A DNA stretch of 64,000 bases, from the NCBI RefSeq assembly GCF_020172665.1, contig NZ_CP083985.1:2636953-2700952 (forward strand), read 5' to 3'. Positions 1 to 7,844 of the stretch are shown here, piece by piece (within the stretch, counting starts at the first letter, position 1; every line of letters starts with the position of its first letter). Origin of the DNA: [Mycobacterium] zoologicum (lineage in GTDB: Bacteria; Actinomycetota; Actinomycetes; Mycobacteriales; Mycobacteriaceae). The position numbers and the translations under genes are program-made. The notes below the pieces were generated by a model. The model saw only the letters and a list, made by a program, of their open reading frames with translations, ran no database searches and was not told where the DNA came from.

Positions 1-122
1 CAACACTCGTACGCTGAACCTTCACTGGGGCCTCCCACATCTTGTGGCTCTACCGGCCAGGACCTGATTCCTGTCGGCAACCCACGTTCACATGTGAGTG
101 AGGCCCCAGCCCCCCATACCGT

Positions 123-995
123 CTAGAGCGACAACAACCGGCGCAGCTCGGCCCGTCCGGCCTCGTCCAGCGGTAACAATGGCCGGCGTGGTTCTCCGGC
201 CGGCACCCCGAGCAGCTCCAGCCCGGCCTTGACGGTGGTGGCCAACCCGCCCGCCACGATGAACTCCAGCAGCGGCTTCAAGTCGTCGTAGAGCACCTGT
301 GCGGTGTTCAGCTCACCGGTGGTGACCGCGGAATAGAGGTCCAGACAGGGCTGCGCGCGCAGATTGGGCGCCGCGGTGCACCAGCCGGCGGCCCCGGCGC
401 GCAGCGCGTCGAGCACCAGCGGGTTGCTGCCGTTGAAGAACGGCAGACGCCCGTCGGACAACTTGGCGATCCGCAGCATCCGGGTCAGATCCCCGGTCGA
501 CTCCTTGACCATGGTGACGTGCTCGATGTTCTCGAACATGCCGACCAGCAGCTCGGGACTCATGTCCACCCCGGACGTCGCCGGGTTGTTGTAGGCGACG
601 ATGTCGACGTCGACGGCGTCGGAGACGGCGGAAAAGTGGGTGGTGATCTCGCGCTCGGAGAGCTTCCAGTAGGACACCGGCGCGACCATCACCGCGTCGG
701 CGCCGGCCTGCGCGGCATAGCGAGCCCGGCGCACGGTGCGCGCGGTGGTCAGGTCCGACACCCCGACCAGCACCGGCAGCCGGCCGGCGACCGCGGCGAT
801 CGAGGCGTCGACGCAGGTGTCGAACTCGTCTTCGGTGAGGTAGGCGAGTTCGCCGGTGCTGCCCAGCGGGGCGACGGCGTGCACCCCGGCTGCGACGAGC
901 CGCTCGATGACGGTGGTCAGGGCCGCGGTGTCGATCCCGCCGTCATTCAAAGGCGTCACCGGGTAGCCGATGACGCCGTACAACTGTGCTGCCAC
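123..995 (-). CDS. DapA/DHDPS-family lyase
   Basis: The 290-residue protein has the length and TIM-barrel layout of the dihydrodipicolinate synthase/N-acetylneuraminate lyase family. Visible family marks are GSTGELAYLT near residue 45, the YNNPATSG segment holding the conserved Tyr near 135, and MVKESTGD with the Schiff-base Lys near 164. These enzymes condense or cleave pyruvate or other 2-oxoacids. The start is GTG, placed directly after the TAA of the upstream aldolase, with AAGGAGT six bases before it, so the two genes are translationally coupled. Pairing with a class II aldolase and a nearby XRE-cupin regulator argues for a catabolic 2-oxoacid aldolase rather than lysine biosynthesis, but the substrate cannot be read from sequence. 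Confidence 0.85.
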   Translation of the reverse strand: MAAQLYGVIGYPVTPLNDGGIDTAALTTVIERLVAAGVHAVAPLGSTGELAYLTEDEFDTCVDASIAAVAGRLPVLVGVSDLTTARTVRRARYAAQAGADAVMVAPVSYWKLSEREITTHFSAVSDAVDVDIVAYNNPATSGVDMSPELLVGMFENIEHVTMVKESTGDLTRMLRIAKLSDGRLPFFNGSNPLVLDALRAGAAGWCTAAPNLRAQPCLDLYSAVTTGELNTAQVLYDDLKPLLEFIVAGGLATTVKAGLELLGVPAGEPRRPLLPLDEAGRAELRRLLSL

Positions 996-1787
996 TTATG
1001 ACTCCTTGGTTAGTGCGTCGGGGTGGTTCACCAACGCGCGGCGGGCGTAGTAGGCGAAGTTGGCCTGGCTGCGGTTGGGCAGCAGGGTCCAGTCGTGGGC
1101 CTCGCGGGCCAGCTTCTCCGGGAGCGCCTTGATGGTGCCGGCGGCCATGGCGGCCAGTTGCAGTGCGGCGGCGCGCTCGATCAGCACAGCCAGCGAGCAC
1201 GCCTCCTCCACGCTGGCGCCGGCCACGATCTGACCGTGGTGTGCCAGCAGGATCGCCTTCTTGTCGCCGATGGCCGCCGAGATCATCTCGCCCTCTTCGT
1301 TTCCGACCGGAACCCCCGGCCACAGCGGCAGGAAGGCGCAGTCGTCGTAGAGCGGCGTGGTGTCCATGTGCGAGACGACCAGCGGGGTCTCCAGCATGGA
1401 CAGTGCGGCGACGTGAAACGGGTGGGTGTGCACGATGCACTGCACATCGGGGCGGGCCCGATAGATCCAGCTGTGGAATCGGTTGGCGGGGTTGGCCATC
1501 CCCTCGCCCTCAATGACATTGAGGTCTTCGTCGACGAGCAACAGGTTGTCCTCGGTGATCTCGTCGAAGCCCAGGCCGAGCCGCTGGGTGTAGTAGGTGC
1601 CCGGCGCCTCGGCGCGGGCGGTGATCTGGCCGGCCAGGCCCGAGTCGTGGCCGCGGTCGGACAGGGCCCGGCAGGTCAGCGCCAGTTTCTGACGGGTGGA
1701 CCACGCGGTTTCGATGAAGTTCTCCGCGAAGTGTTGCTCCGCGCGCTGCATCAGGTCGGATTTGGAATCGTCGAAGGTTTCGGCCAT
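996..1787 (-). CDS. class II aldolase/adducin family protein
   Basis: This 263-residue protein is a class II aldolase/adducin-fold enzyme, a zinc-dependent family that includes fuculose-phosphate aldolase and several decarboxylases. The metal ligands appear as HTHPFH (about residues 120-125) and the later HHGQIVAG (about 184). The N-terminal third contains the family's ALTCRALSDRGHDSG stretch. It is the first gene of a two-gene unit with the DapA-like gene, whose GTG abuts its stop codon. It is transcribed divergently from the XRE-cupin gene at 1832, and the shared gap contains a perfect inverted repeat, so autoregulated control by that protein is likely. The substrate is unknown. Confidence 0.85.
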   Translation of the reverse strand: MAETFDDSKSDLMQRAEQHFAENFIETAWSTRQKLALTCRALSDRGHDSGLAGQITARAEAPGTYYTQRLGLGFDEITEDNLLLVDEDLNVIEGEGMANPANRFHSWIYRARPDVQCIVHTHPFHVAALSMLETPLVVSHMDTTPLYDDCAFLPLWPGVPVGNEEGEMISAAIGDKKAILLAHHGQIVAGASVEEACSLAVLIERAAALQLAAMAAGTIKALPEKLAREAHDWTLLPNRSQANFAYYARRALVNHPDALTKES

Positions 1788-1805
1788 GACAACATGGTAT
1801 TCGTT

Positions 1806-1822
1806 ATGACACCTTGTGTCAT
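1806..1822. promoter_or_regulatory. inverted-repeat operator in divergent gap
   Basis: ATGACAC-CTT-GTGTCAT is a perfect 7-bp inverted repeat with a 3-bp spacer. It lies in the 44-bp gap between the divergently transcribed aldolase (first codon ends at 1787) and the XRE-cupin gene (ATG at 1832). Size and position fit an operator for the XRE dimer controlling both transcripts. This is inference from position. Confidence 0.55.
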
Positions 1823-1831
1823 CATGGTGTG

Positions 1832-2365
1832 ATGACGGAACTGCTGCGTGCCGTCCGCAAGCAGCGAGGGCTCACCCTTGAAGGCCTTGCGGAGCGGACC
1901 GGGCTGACCAAGAGCTATCTGTCCAAGGTCGAACGCAGTCGCAGCACGCCGTCCATCGCGGTGGCCATCAAGGTGGCGCAGGCCCTCGACGTCGATGTGG
2001 CGCAACTGTTCTCCGAACGCGGCGACGAGGACAAGATCACGGTGGACCGGGCCGCGGACCGCAGCGCCGACCGACAGCGCTACCGGGCGATGGCCGCGAG
2101 CATGTTGGGAAAGTCGATGTCCCCGTTCGTGGTTCGCCCCACCGAGCGCATCAACCGAGGCACCCATCCCCTGCATGGCGGTCAGGAATTCGTATTCGTG
2201 CACACCGGGACCGTGGAACTGGAATACGGCGACGTCACCTGGACCCTTGCTGCCGGCGACAGTGCCTACTTCGACGCCTCGATCAGCCATCGCATCCGCG
2301 CGGTGGGCTCTGAGCCTGCCGAGGTGGTCGTCGTCGCAGGCGGCGAACCCGGTGGCGCGCGGTGA
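1832..2365 (+). CDS. XRE-family regulator with C-terminal cupin
   Basis: This is a two-domain transcription factor of 177 residues. Residues about 4-58 form a helix-turn-helix (RKQRGLTLEGLAERTGLTKS followed by YLSKVERSRSTPS), typical of XRE proteins. The C-terminal half is a small cupin barrel (HPLHGGQEFVFVHTG, then AAGDSAYFDASISHRI) that would sense a small ligand. This is the SutR/PuuR-like architecture commonly found beside the catabolic genes it controls. I place the start at ATG 1832 (GTG 1829 is possible); an upstream TTG at 1814 would overlap the inverted repeat and is less likely. Its stop overlaps the next gene by 4 bp. Confidence 0.88.
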   Translation: MTELLRAVRKQRGLTLEGLAERTGLTKSYLSKVERSRSTPSIAVAIKVAQALDVDVAQLFSERGDEDKITVDRAADRSADRQRYRAMAASMLGKSMSPFVVRPTERINRGTHPLHGGQEFVFVHTGTVELEYGDVTWTLAAGDSAYFDASISHRIRAVGSEPAEVVVVAGGEPGGAR

Positions 2366-2703
2366 GCACCGAGTTGCTGTTCTCCTACGGCACCCTGCAG
2401 CTGGCCGGGGTGCAGCGCAGTACCTTCGGGCGGCTGCTCGACGGCCGCCCCGACGCGATCGTCGGTTTCGACCTGGATTACGTGACGATCACCGATCCAC
2501 ACGTGGTGGCCGTCAGCGGCAGCGACCGTCATCCGATCCTGCTCCCGTCTACGGCGCCCGACGCCTGCGTCCCCGGCACGGTGTTCGCGATCAGCCCCGC
2601 CGAGCTGGCGGCCGCCGACGACTACGAAGTCGACGCCTACCGGCGGATGTCGGTGCCGCTGCGCTCCGGCGCGCGAGCCTGGGTGTACGTGTTCGCCGGC
2701 TGA
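2362..2703 (+). CDS. gamma-glutamylcyclotransferase-like (AIG2) protein
   Basis: This 113-residue protein begins with LLFSYGTLQ, the hallmark YGTL substrate-binding loop of the gamma-glutamylcyclotransferase/AIG2 fold. The later GTVFAISPAELAAADDYE segment supplies the expected acidic catalytic region (E near 90) followed by YRR. It overlaps the XRE-cupin stop by 4 bp (GTGA) and is therefore probably cotranscribed and coupled. Family members open gamma-glutamyl or related amide linkages to give cyclic products. Its place in this locus could mean it processes a gamma-glutamylated intermediate, but that is speculative. Confidence 0.8.
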   Translation: MSTELLFSYGTLQLAGVQRSTFGRLLDGRPDAIVGFDLDYVTITDPHVVAVSGSDRHPILLPSTAPDACVPGTVFAISPAELAAADDYEVDAYRRMSVPLRSGARAWVYVFAG

Positions 2704-2704
2704 G

Positions 2705-3235
2705 TCACCAGGGGCGGGTCGAGCAGCTCACGCCGCTGCCACCCTGCTGGGACACCACCACCTCGCCGTCGACGGCGATCTCGCAGTGGAACTCGGGGTT
2801 GATCCGCAGGCCCCCGCTGGCGGTGACCAGCGCCCACTGGCCGGGGTCGGCCAGCGTGGTGGTGTACACCAGCGGCTGTCCCCCGCTGATCGGGGCGTGC
2901 ACGGTCTCCAGGTACTCCGCGGCGTTGGCGTTGTAGGCCGCCATGCTCGGCGGGTCGGCCTTGATGTAGGAGATGTTGCCGGTCAGGTCGCTGGTGGCGG
3001 TGATGGTGTAGGTGACCTCGTGGCCGCCGGTCGGACTCTTCTTCGGGGTCTCTTTCGCGGTCTCCTCCGGAGTCTCCTTCGGGGTTTCCGGTGCCGATTC
3101 GGTCGCGCTCGGCGCCGGGGACTCCGCGGTGGGCTCCGGGTCCGCGATCGATGTGGCGTGGCTGGCCACAACTCCGGCGACCGCCAGCGCCAGCGCCGCC
3201 CCGAACCTGACTGTCACGTTTCGCATCGTCGTCAT
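2705..3235 (-). CDS. exported MmpS-like protein
   Basis: The 176-residue protein has a signal-peptide-like start (RFGAALALAVAGVVASHATS, then an Ala-Asp site). A low-complexity linker with repeated ETPKE/ETPEE units follows at about 42-66, then a globular C-terminal domain. That domain (VTYTITATSDLTGNISYI ... CEIAVDGEVV ... GVSC) resembles the C-terminal beta domain of mycobacterial MmpS proteins, including the paired cysteines. I chose ATG 3235; ATG 3226 is an alternative, and longer versions would run into hisS. No mmpL gene is adjacent. Its function is unknown beyond being secreted or surface-anchored. Confidence 0.75.
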   Translation of the reverse strand: MTTMRNVTVRFGAALALAVAGVVASHATSIADPEPTAESPAPSATESAPETPKETPEETAKETPKKSPTGGHEVTYTITATSDLTGNISYIKADPPSMAAYNANAAEYLETVHAPISGGQPLVYTTTLADPGQWALVTASGGLRINPEFHCEIAVDGEVVVSQQGGSGVSCSTRPW

Positions 3236-3302
3236 ACCGAGCCACGCTACCGGAGGCCGCCGAGTGTCGGATTTTGTCAGGTGGTCTGTGCACGACCGTG
3301 CA

Positions 3303-4565
3303 TCACGACGGCATGCGGCGCGCGACCTCACCGACAACGTCGTCGAAAGCGACGTCGACCTGCTCCCCGGTAGCCAGATTCTTGATCCCGACGGTGCCGG
3401 CCTCGACGTCGCGGTCACCGGCGACCAGGGCAAGCACCGCGCCGGAACGGTCCGCGGCACGCATCGCGCCCTTCATCCCGCGATCCCCGTAGGCGAGGTC
3501 CACCCGCACCCCGGCGGCCCGCAACTGCCCGGCCAGCACCGCCAGCCGCAGCTTGGCGGCCTCACCGAGCGGGACGCCGAACACGTCGCAGCGGGTGGTC
3601 GCGCCCACCGTCTTGCCCTCGGCGGCCAGCGCCAACAGGGTGCGGTCCACCCCGAGCCCGAACCCGATCCCGGACAGGTCCTGCCCGCCCAGCTGGCGCA
3701 TCAGGCCGTCGTAGCGGCCGCCGCCGCCGATGCCCGACTGTGCACCCAGCCCGTCGTGCACGAACTCGAAGGTGGTCTTGGTGTAGTAGTCCAGCCCGCG
3801 CACCATCCGCGGGTTGATCACGTACGGCACGCCCAGGGCGTCCAGGTGTGCCAGCACGGTGTCGAAATGCGCCTTGGCCGCATCGGAGAGGTGATCGAGC
3901 ATCAGCGGCGCGTCGGCGGTCAGCGCCTTGACCGCCGGGCGTTTGTCGTCGAGGACCCGCAGCGGGTTGATCTCGGCGCGGCGCCGGGTCTCGGAGTCCA
4001 GGTCGAGTCCGAACAGGAACTGCTGCAACAGCTCTCGATACGCCGGTCTGCAGGTGTCGTCACCCAGGGAGGTGATCTCCAGCCGGAATCCGTCCAGCCC
4101 CAGCGAGCGGAAACCGGCGTCGGCCACAGCGATCACCTCGGCGTCCAGCGCCGGGTCGTCGACTCCGATGGCTTCCACACCGACCTGCTGCAGCTGCCGG
4201 TACCGGCCGGCCTGCGGGCGCTCATAGCGGAAGAACGGCCCCGAGTAGCAGAGCTTGGCCGGCAGCTGACCCCGGTCCAGGCCGTGCTCGATCACCGCGC
4301 GCATCACCCCGGCGGTGCCCTCGGGCCGCAGCGTCACCGAGCGGTCACCGCGGTCGGCGAAGGTGTACATCTCCTTGGAGACCACGTCGGTGGACTCGCC
4401 CACCCCGCGGGCGAACAAGGCGGTGTCCTCGAAGATCGGCAGCTCGATGTCGCCGTAGCCGGCACGGCGGGCAGCGGCCAGCAGCGTGTCGCGGACCGCG
4501 ACGAAGGCCGCCGACGCCGGCGGTGCATAGTCCGGCACCCCTTTGGGTGCGGCAAAGGTACTCAC
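3303..4565 (-). CDS. hisS: histidyl-tRNA synthetase
   Basis: HisS charges tRNA-His with histidine in the cytoplasm. The 420-residue length is normal for bacterial HisRS. Class II motifs are visible: motif 2 around [16 protein letters not shown], the histidine-specific loops [19 protein letters not shown] and GGGGRYDGL, and motif 3 [15 protein letters not shown]. The C-terminal anticodon-binding domain follows. The start ATG overlaps the stop of the upstream metallo-hydrolase by 4 bp, so the two form an operon, the same pairing I remember for Rv2580c-Rv2581c in M. tuberculosis. Confidence 0.97.
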   Translation of the reverse strand: MSTFAAPKGVPDYAPPASAAFVAVRDTLLAAARRAGYGDIELPIFEDTALFARGVGESTDVVSKEMYTFADRGDRSVTLRPEGTAGVMRAVIEHGLDRGQLPAKLCYSGPFFRYERPQAGRYRQLQQVGVEAIGVDDPALDAEVIAVADAGFRSLGLDGFRLEITSLGDDTCRPAYRELLQQFLFGLDLDSETRRRAEINPLRVLDDKRPAVKALTADAPLMLDHLSDAAKAHFDTVLAHLDALGVPYVINPRMVRGLDYYTKTTFEFVHDGLGAQSGIGGGGRYDGLMRQLGGQDLSGIGFGLGVDRTLLALAAEGKTVGATTRCDVFGVPLGEAAKLRLAVLAGQLRAAGVRVDLAYGDRGMKGAMRAADRSGAVLALVAGDRDVEAGTVGIKNLATGEQVDVAFDDVVGEVARRMPS

Positions 4566-5239
4566 GCACTCAGACCTTCCAGGAACGGGTTGTTGCGGCG
4601 CTCGGCGCCGATGGTGGTCTTCGGACCGTGGCCGGGCAGCACCACGGTGGCGTCGTCCAGGCTCAGCAGCTTGCCGACGATGGAATGCAGCAGATCGCGG
4701 CCGCTGCCGCCGGGCAGGTCGGTGCGGCCGACCGAGTTCTGGAACAGGGTGTCCCCGCTGAACACCACCTCTTTCGCATCGCCTTCCACCCGGAACACCA
4801 CCGAGCCTCTGGTGTGCCCGGGGGTGTGGTCGACGGTGACGGTGGTGTCGCCCAGGCCGATCTTGTCCCCGTCGCGGTCGAGCTCGATCAGCTGCTTGGG
4901 TTCGGCGAACATGAGCTTGCTCAGCGTCCCGAACAGCGCCTGGCCGGGCATGGTGGCAAACGACCGCAGCGGGTCGGTGAGCATGAACCGGTCGGCGGGA
5001 TGAATGTAGGTGGGGCAGCCGTAGGTGTCGGAGACCTTCTGCGCCGACCAGATGTGGTCGATGTGGCCGTGGGTGAGCAGCACCGCCGACGGCGTGAGCC
5101 GGTTCTCGTCCAGCACGCGACGCAGCTGGGTCATCGCCCGCTGGCCGGGGTCGACGACGATCGCGTCCGCGCCCTGCCGCGGCGCCAGCACGTAGCAGTT
5201 ACACGCCAGCATTCCGGCGGCGAATCCGGTGACCAACAC
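4562..5239 (-). CDS. metallo-beta-lactamase-fold hydrolase (glyoxalase II-like)
   Basis: The 225-residue protein is an MBL-fold hydrolase of the glyoxalase II type, which hydrolyses thioesters such as S-lactoylglutathione or mycothiol analogues. The metal-binding HGHIDH motif lies at about residues 57-62. [10 protein letters not shown] (about 137) and [13 protein letters not shown] (about 160) supply the remaining ligands. The C-terminal [19 protein letters not shown] is typical of the short bacterial glyoxalase II-like group. It is upstream of and coupled to hisS. It is divergent from ppiB with about 110 bp between start codons. Mycobacteria lack glutathione, so the true substrate is uncertain. 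Confidence 0.87.
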   Translation of the reverse strand: MLVTGFAAGMLACNCYVLAPRQGADAIVVDPGQRAMTQLRRVLDENRLTPSAVLLTHGHIDHIWSAQKVSDTYGCPTYIHPADRFMLTDPLRSFATMPGQALFGTLSKLMFAEPKQLIELDRDGDKIGLGDTTVTVDHTPGHTRGSVVFRVEGDAKEVVFSGDTLFQNSVGRTDLPGGSGRDLLHSIVGKLLSLDDATVVLPGHGPKTTIGAERRNNPFLEGLSA

Positions 5240-5350
5240 ATCGACCAGTTTCCCATTGCACGCCGCGACGGCGGGGACGCGGGCGGCGTGGGTGGGCTCT
5301 GGCAGACTTGGGACCCGATTCGCCCAGCAAGCCAGGGAGGTAGACCCGCG

Positions 5351-6241
5351 GTGTCCACGAACTCAGAACGGCGCGCCAACGCCAAGCGCAAGCTGGACCA
5401 GCAGATGGAGCAGCGGGCTGCGGCGGCGCGCAAGCAACGCCTGGTGCTGGTGATCGCCGGTGCGGTGGTGGCGGTGGCGCTGATCGTCGGCGTGGTGTTC
5501 ACGGTGCTGCACGACAGCGGCTCCGGCAACATCAACGCCGGTAAGCCGGACACCTCGCAGAGCTCGGCGGCCGGCGACGCCCCCAAGAAGCCGGCCGGGA
5601 TAGCCGGTGAGCTGCCGAAGTTCACCGCGTCGCCCACCCTGGGCTCCAACTGCCAGTACCCGGCCTCGCGGCAGCCGGCGAGCAAGAAGGTCGAGCCGCC
5701 CCGCTCCGGGAAGGTGCCCACCGAGCCGGCCGAGGTCAGCGTGTCGATGCTGACCGATCAGGGTCCCATCGGGTTGATCCTGAACAACGCCCAATCCCCA
5801 TGCACCGTCAACAGTTTCATCAGCCTGGGCAACAAGGACTACTTCAACGACACCCAGTGCCACCGCTTGACCACGTCACCGTCGCTGAGCGTGCTGCAGT
5901 GCGGCGACCCGACCGGCGACGGCACCGGCGGCCCCGGCTACCAGTTCGCCAACGAATACCCCACCGACCAGTACGCCGCCGACGATCTGGGCTCCCAGCA
6001 GCCGGTGACCTACCCGCGCGGCACGCTGGCGATGGCCAACGCCGGGCCCGGCACCAACGGCAGCCAGTTCTTCCTGGTGTACCAGGACTCGATGCTGCCG
6101 CCGCAGTACACGGTGTTCGGCACCATCCAGAAGGACGGCCTGGCCACCCTGGACAAGATCGCCGAGGCAGGCGTCAAGGGCGGTGGCAGCGACGGCGCGC
6201 CGGTAACCAAGGTGACGATCAAGTCGGTTCGCTCCGACTAG
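5351..6241 (+). CDS. ppiB: cyclophilin-type peptidyl-prolyl isomerase, membrane-anchored
   Basis: This 296-residue protein has a basic, Gln/Arg-rich N-terminus (about 1-35), one membrane segment (LVLVIAGAVVAVALIVGVVF, about 36-55), a Pro/Ala linker, and a C-terminal cyclophilin domain. The domain holds the family stretches RGTLAMANAGPGTNGSQFFL and PQYTVFGTI. It would catalyse cis-trans isomerisation of Xaa-Pro bonds outside the membrane. In the stretch where cyclophilins have the catalytic Arg of FHR(V/I), this protein reads CHRLTTSPSLSVLQCGD, a known variant of actinobacterial PpiB. I chose GTG 5351 because the frame upstream overlaps the hydrolase and lacks conservation. It matches Rv2582 in position. 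Confidence 0.9.
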   Translation: MSTNSERRANAKRKLDQQMEQRAAAARKQRLVLVIAGAVVAVALIVGVVFTVLHDSGSGNINAGKPDTSQSSAAGDAPKKPAGIAGELPKFTASPTLGSNCQYPASRQPASKKVEPPRSGKVPTEPAEVSVSMLTDQGPIGLILNNAQSPCTVNSFISLGNKDYFNDTQCHRLTTSPSLSVLQCGDPTGDGTGGPGYQFANEYPTDQYAADDLGSQQPVTYPRGTLAMANAGPGTNGSQFFLVYQDSMLPPQYTVFGTIQKDGLATLDKIAEAGVKGGGSDGAPVTKVTIKSVRSD

Positions 6242-6244
6242 CGC

Positions 6245-7834
6245 ATGTACCGGTTCATCGCAATCGCTGCCCTCGGCGTGGTCGCCATGTGCGCCGGGGC
6301 CGGCGCCATCGCCGATCACCCGACCTGGTGGTGGCTTGCCGTGCCGGCGGCGCTGGTGTTCGCGCTCGGGATCTACGACCTGATCCAGACCCGGCACTCG
6401 GTGCTGCGCAACTATCCGGTGCTGGGTCACCTGCGGTTCCTGATGGAGGATCTGCGCCCGGAACTGCAGCAGTACTTCATCGAGCGAAACTTCGACGGGC
6501 GCCCCTACGATCGGTCTCGCCGCACGATCATCTACGAGCGCGCCAAGGGCACCCACTCCGAGCAGGCGTTCGGCACCGAACGTGACATCGACTCGGTCGG
6601 CTATGAGCATCTCGCGCAGTCGATCGCACCGGCCCCGGTGCCCGACACCCCGCCTCGGGTGCTGGTGGGCGGTCCGGACTGCAAGCAGCCGTATTCGATG
6701 GCGCTGCTGAATGTTTCAGCGATGAGCTTCGGGGCGCTGTCCAGCAATGCGATCCTGGCCCTGAACAAGGGGGCCGCGCTGGGCGGTTTCGCCCACGACA
6801 CCGGTGAGGGCGGCCTGACCCCGTATCACACCGAGCACGGGGGTGATCTGGTGTGGGAGATCGGCTCGGGATACTTCGGGGCCCGCTCCGCCGACGGTCG
6901 TTTCGACTCCGCGCAGTTCGCCGACAAGGCAGCGCATCCCAACGTCAAATGCGTGTCACTGAAACTGAGTCAGGGTGCCAAACCCGGTCTGGGCGGCGTG
7001 CTCCCGGCCGCCAAGGTCAGCGAGGAGATCGCCCGCTACCGCGGTGTTCCCGCACATCAGAAGTGCGTCAGCCCCGCCGCCCACTCGGCCTTCTCCACCC
7101 CCCGGGAGTTGATCCGGTTCATCGCCGAGATGCGTGAACTGGCCGGCGGCAAGCCCACCGGATTCAAACTGTGTGTCGGCACCCGCACCGACGTGCTGGC
7201 GATCTGCAAGGCGATGGTCGATGAGGGAACCGCGCCCGACTTCATCATCGTCGACGGTGCCGAAGGCGGAACAGCCGCGGCACCACTGGAATACGAGGAC
7301 CACGTCGGTATGCCGCTCACCGACGGCCTGATGACCGTCCACAACGTCCTGGTCGGGATGGGTCTGCGCGACAAGATCAGACTGGGCGCCAGTGGCAAGG
7401 TCGCCGGAGCCACCGACGTCGTCAAACGCCTGATCCAGGGTGCGGACTACACCAATTCGGCGCGGGCGATGATGATGGCGATCGGCTGCATCCAGGCGCA
7501 GCGCTGCCACACCAACACCTGCCCCACCGGCGTGGCCACCCAGGATCCGCGGCGGGCCCGCGCCCTCAACGTCGCCGACAAGAGTGTGCGGGTGCAGCGC
7601 TATCAGGCCGCCACAGTTCACCAGGCGATGCAGATGATCGCCTCGCTGGGCGCCCACCGGCCCGAGCAGCTCAACCCGCACATGCTGCGCAAGCGGCTCT
7701 CACCGTCGATCGTGCGGACCTACGCCGAGATCTACGAATGGCTGCGGCCGGGCCAACTGCTGGCCGAACGTCCCGACTCCTGGGAAGCCGACTGGGCGTT
7801 CGCCGACCCGGACAGCTTCACACCGGCCCACTGA
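6245..7834 (+). CDS. FMN-binding glutamate synthase-family protein
   Basis: The 529-residue protein begins with two hydrophobic segments (about 2-22 and 30-47). A GltB-like (GOGAT) FMN-binding central domain follows. Signature pieces include SFGALSSNAILALNKGA, EIGSGYFGAR, PGLGGVLPAAKVS, KCVSPAAHSAF, a DGAEGGTAAAP phosphate-binding loop and the cysteine cluster CIQAQRCHTNTCPTGVA (about 413-428), which corresponds to the 3Fe-4S ligands of glutamate synthase. It lacks the glutaminase domain, so it cannot be a complete GOGAT. This family of stand-alone membrane-tethered GltS-like oxidoreductases has no firmly assigned reaction. Its start lies 3 bp after the ppiB stop, so it is probably cotranscribed with ppiB. 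Confidence 0.88.
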   Translation: MYRFIAIAALGVVAMCAGAGAIADHPTWWWLAVPAALVFALGIYDLIQTRHSVLRNYPVLGHLRFLMEDLRPELQQYFIERNFDGRPYDRSRRTIIYERAKGTHSEQAFGTERDIDSVGYEHLAQSIAPAPVPDTPPRVLVGGPDCKQPYSMALLNVSAMSFGALSSNAILALNKGAALGGFAHDTGEGGLTPYHTEHGGDLVWEIGSGYFGARSADGRFDSAQFADKAAHPNVKCVSLKLSQGAKPGLGGVLPAAKVSEEIARYRGVPAHQKCVSPAAHSAFSTPRELIRFIAEMRELAGGKPTGFKLCVGTRTDVLAICKAMVDEGTAPDFIIVDGAEGGTAAAPLEYEDHVGMPLTDGLMTVHNVLVGMGLRDKIRLGASGKVAGATDVVKRLIQGADYTNSARAMMMAIGCIQAQRCHTNTCPTGVATQDPRRARALNVADKSVRVQRYQAATVHQAMQMIASLGAHRPEQLNPHMLRKRLSPSIVRTYAEIYEWLRPGQLLAERPDSWEADWAFADPDSFTPAH

Positions 7835-7844
7835 GCTCACCGGC

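Noticed and set aside
3012..5003. 663-codon open frame on the plus strand opposite hisS
   Set aside because: It is a shadow of hisS and the MBL hydrolase in high-GC DNA; the minus-strand products carry full enzyme motifs.
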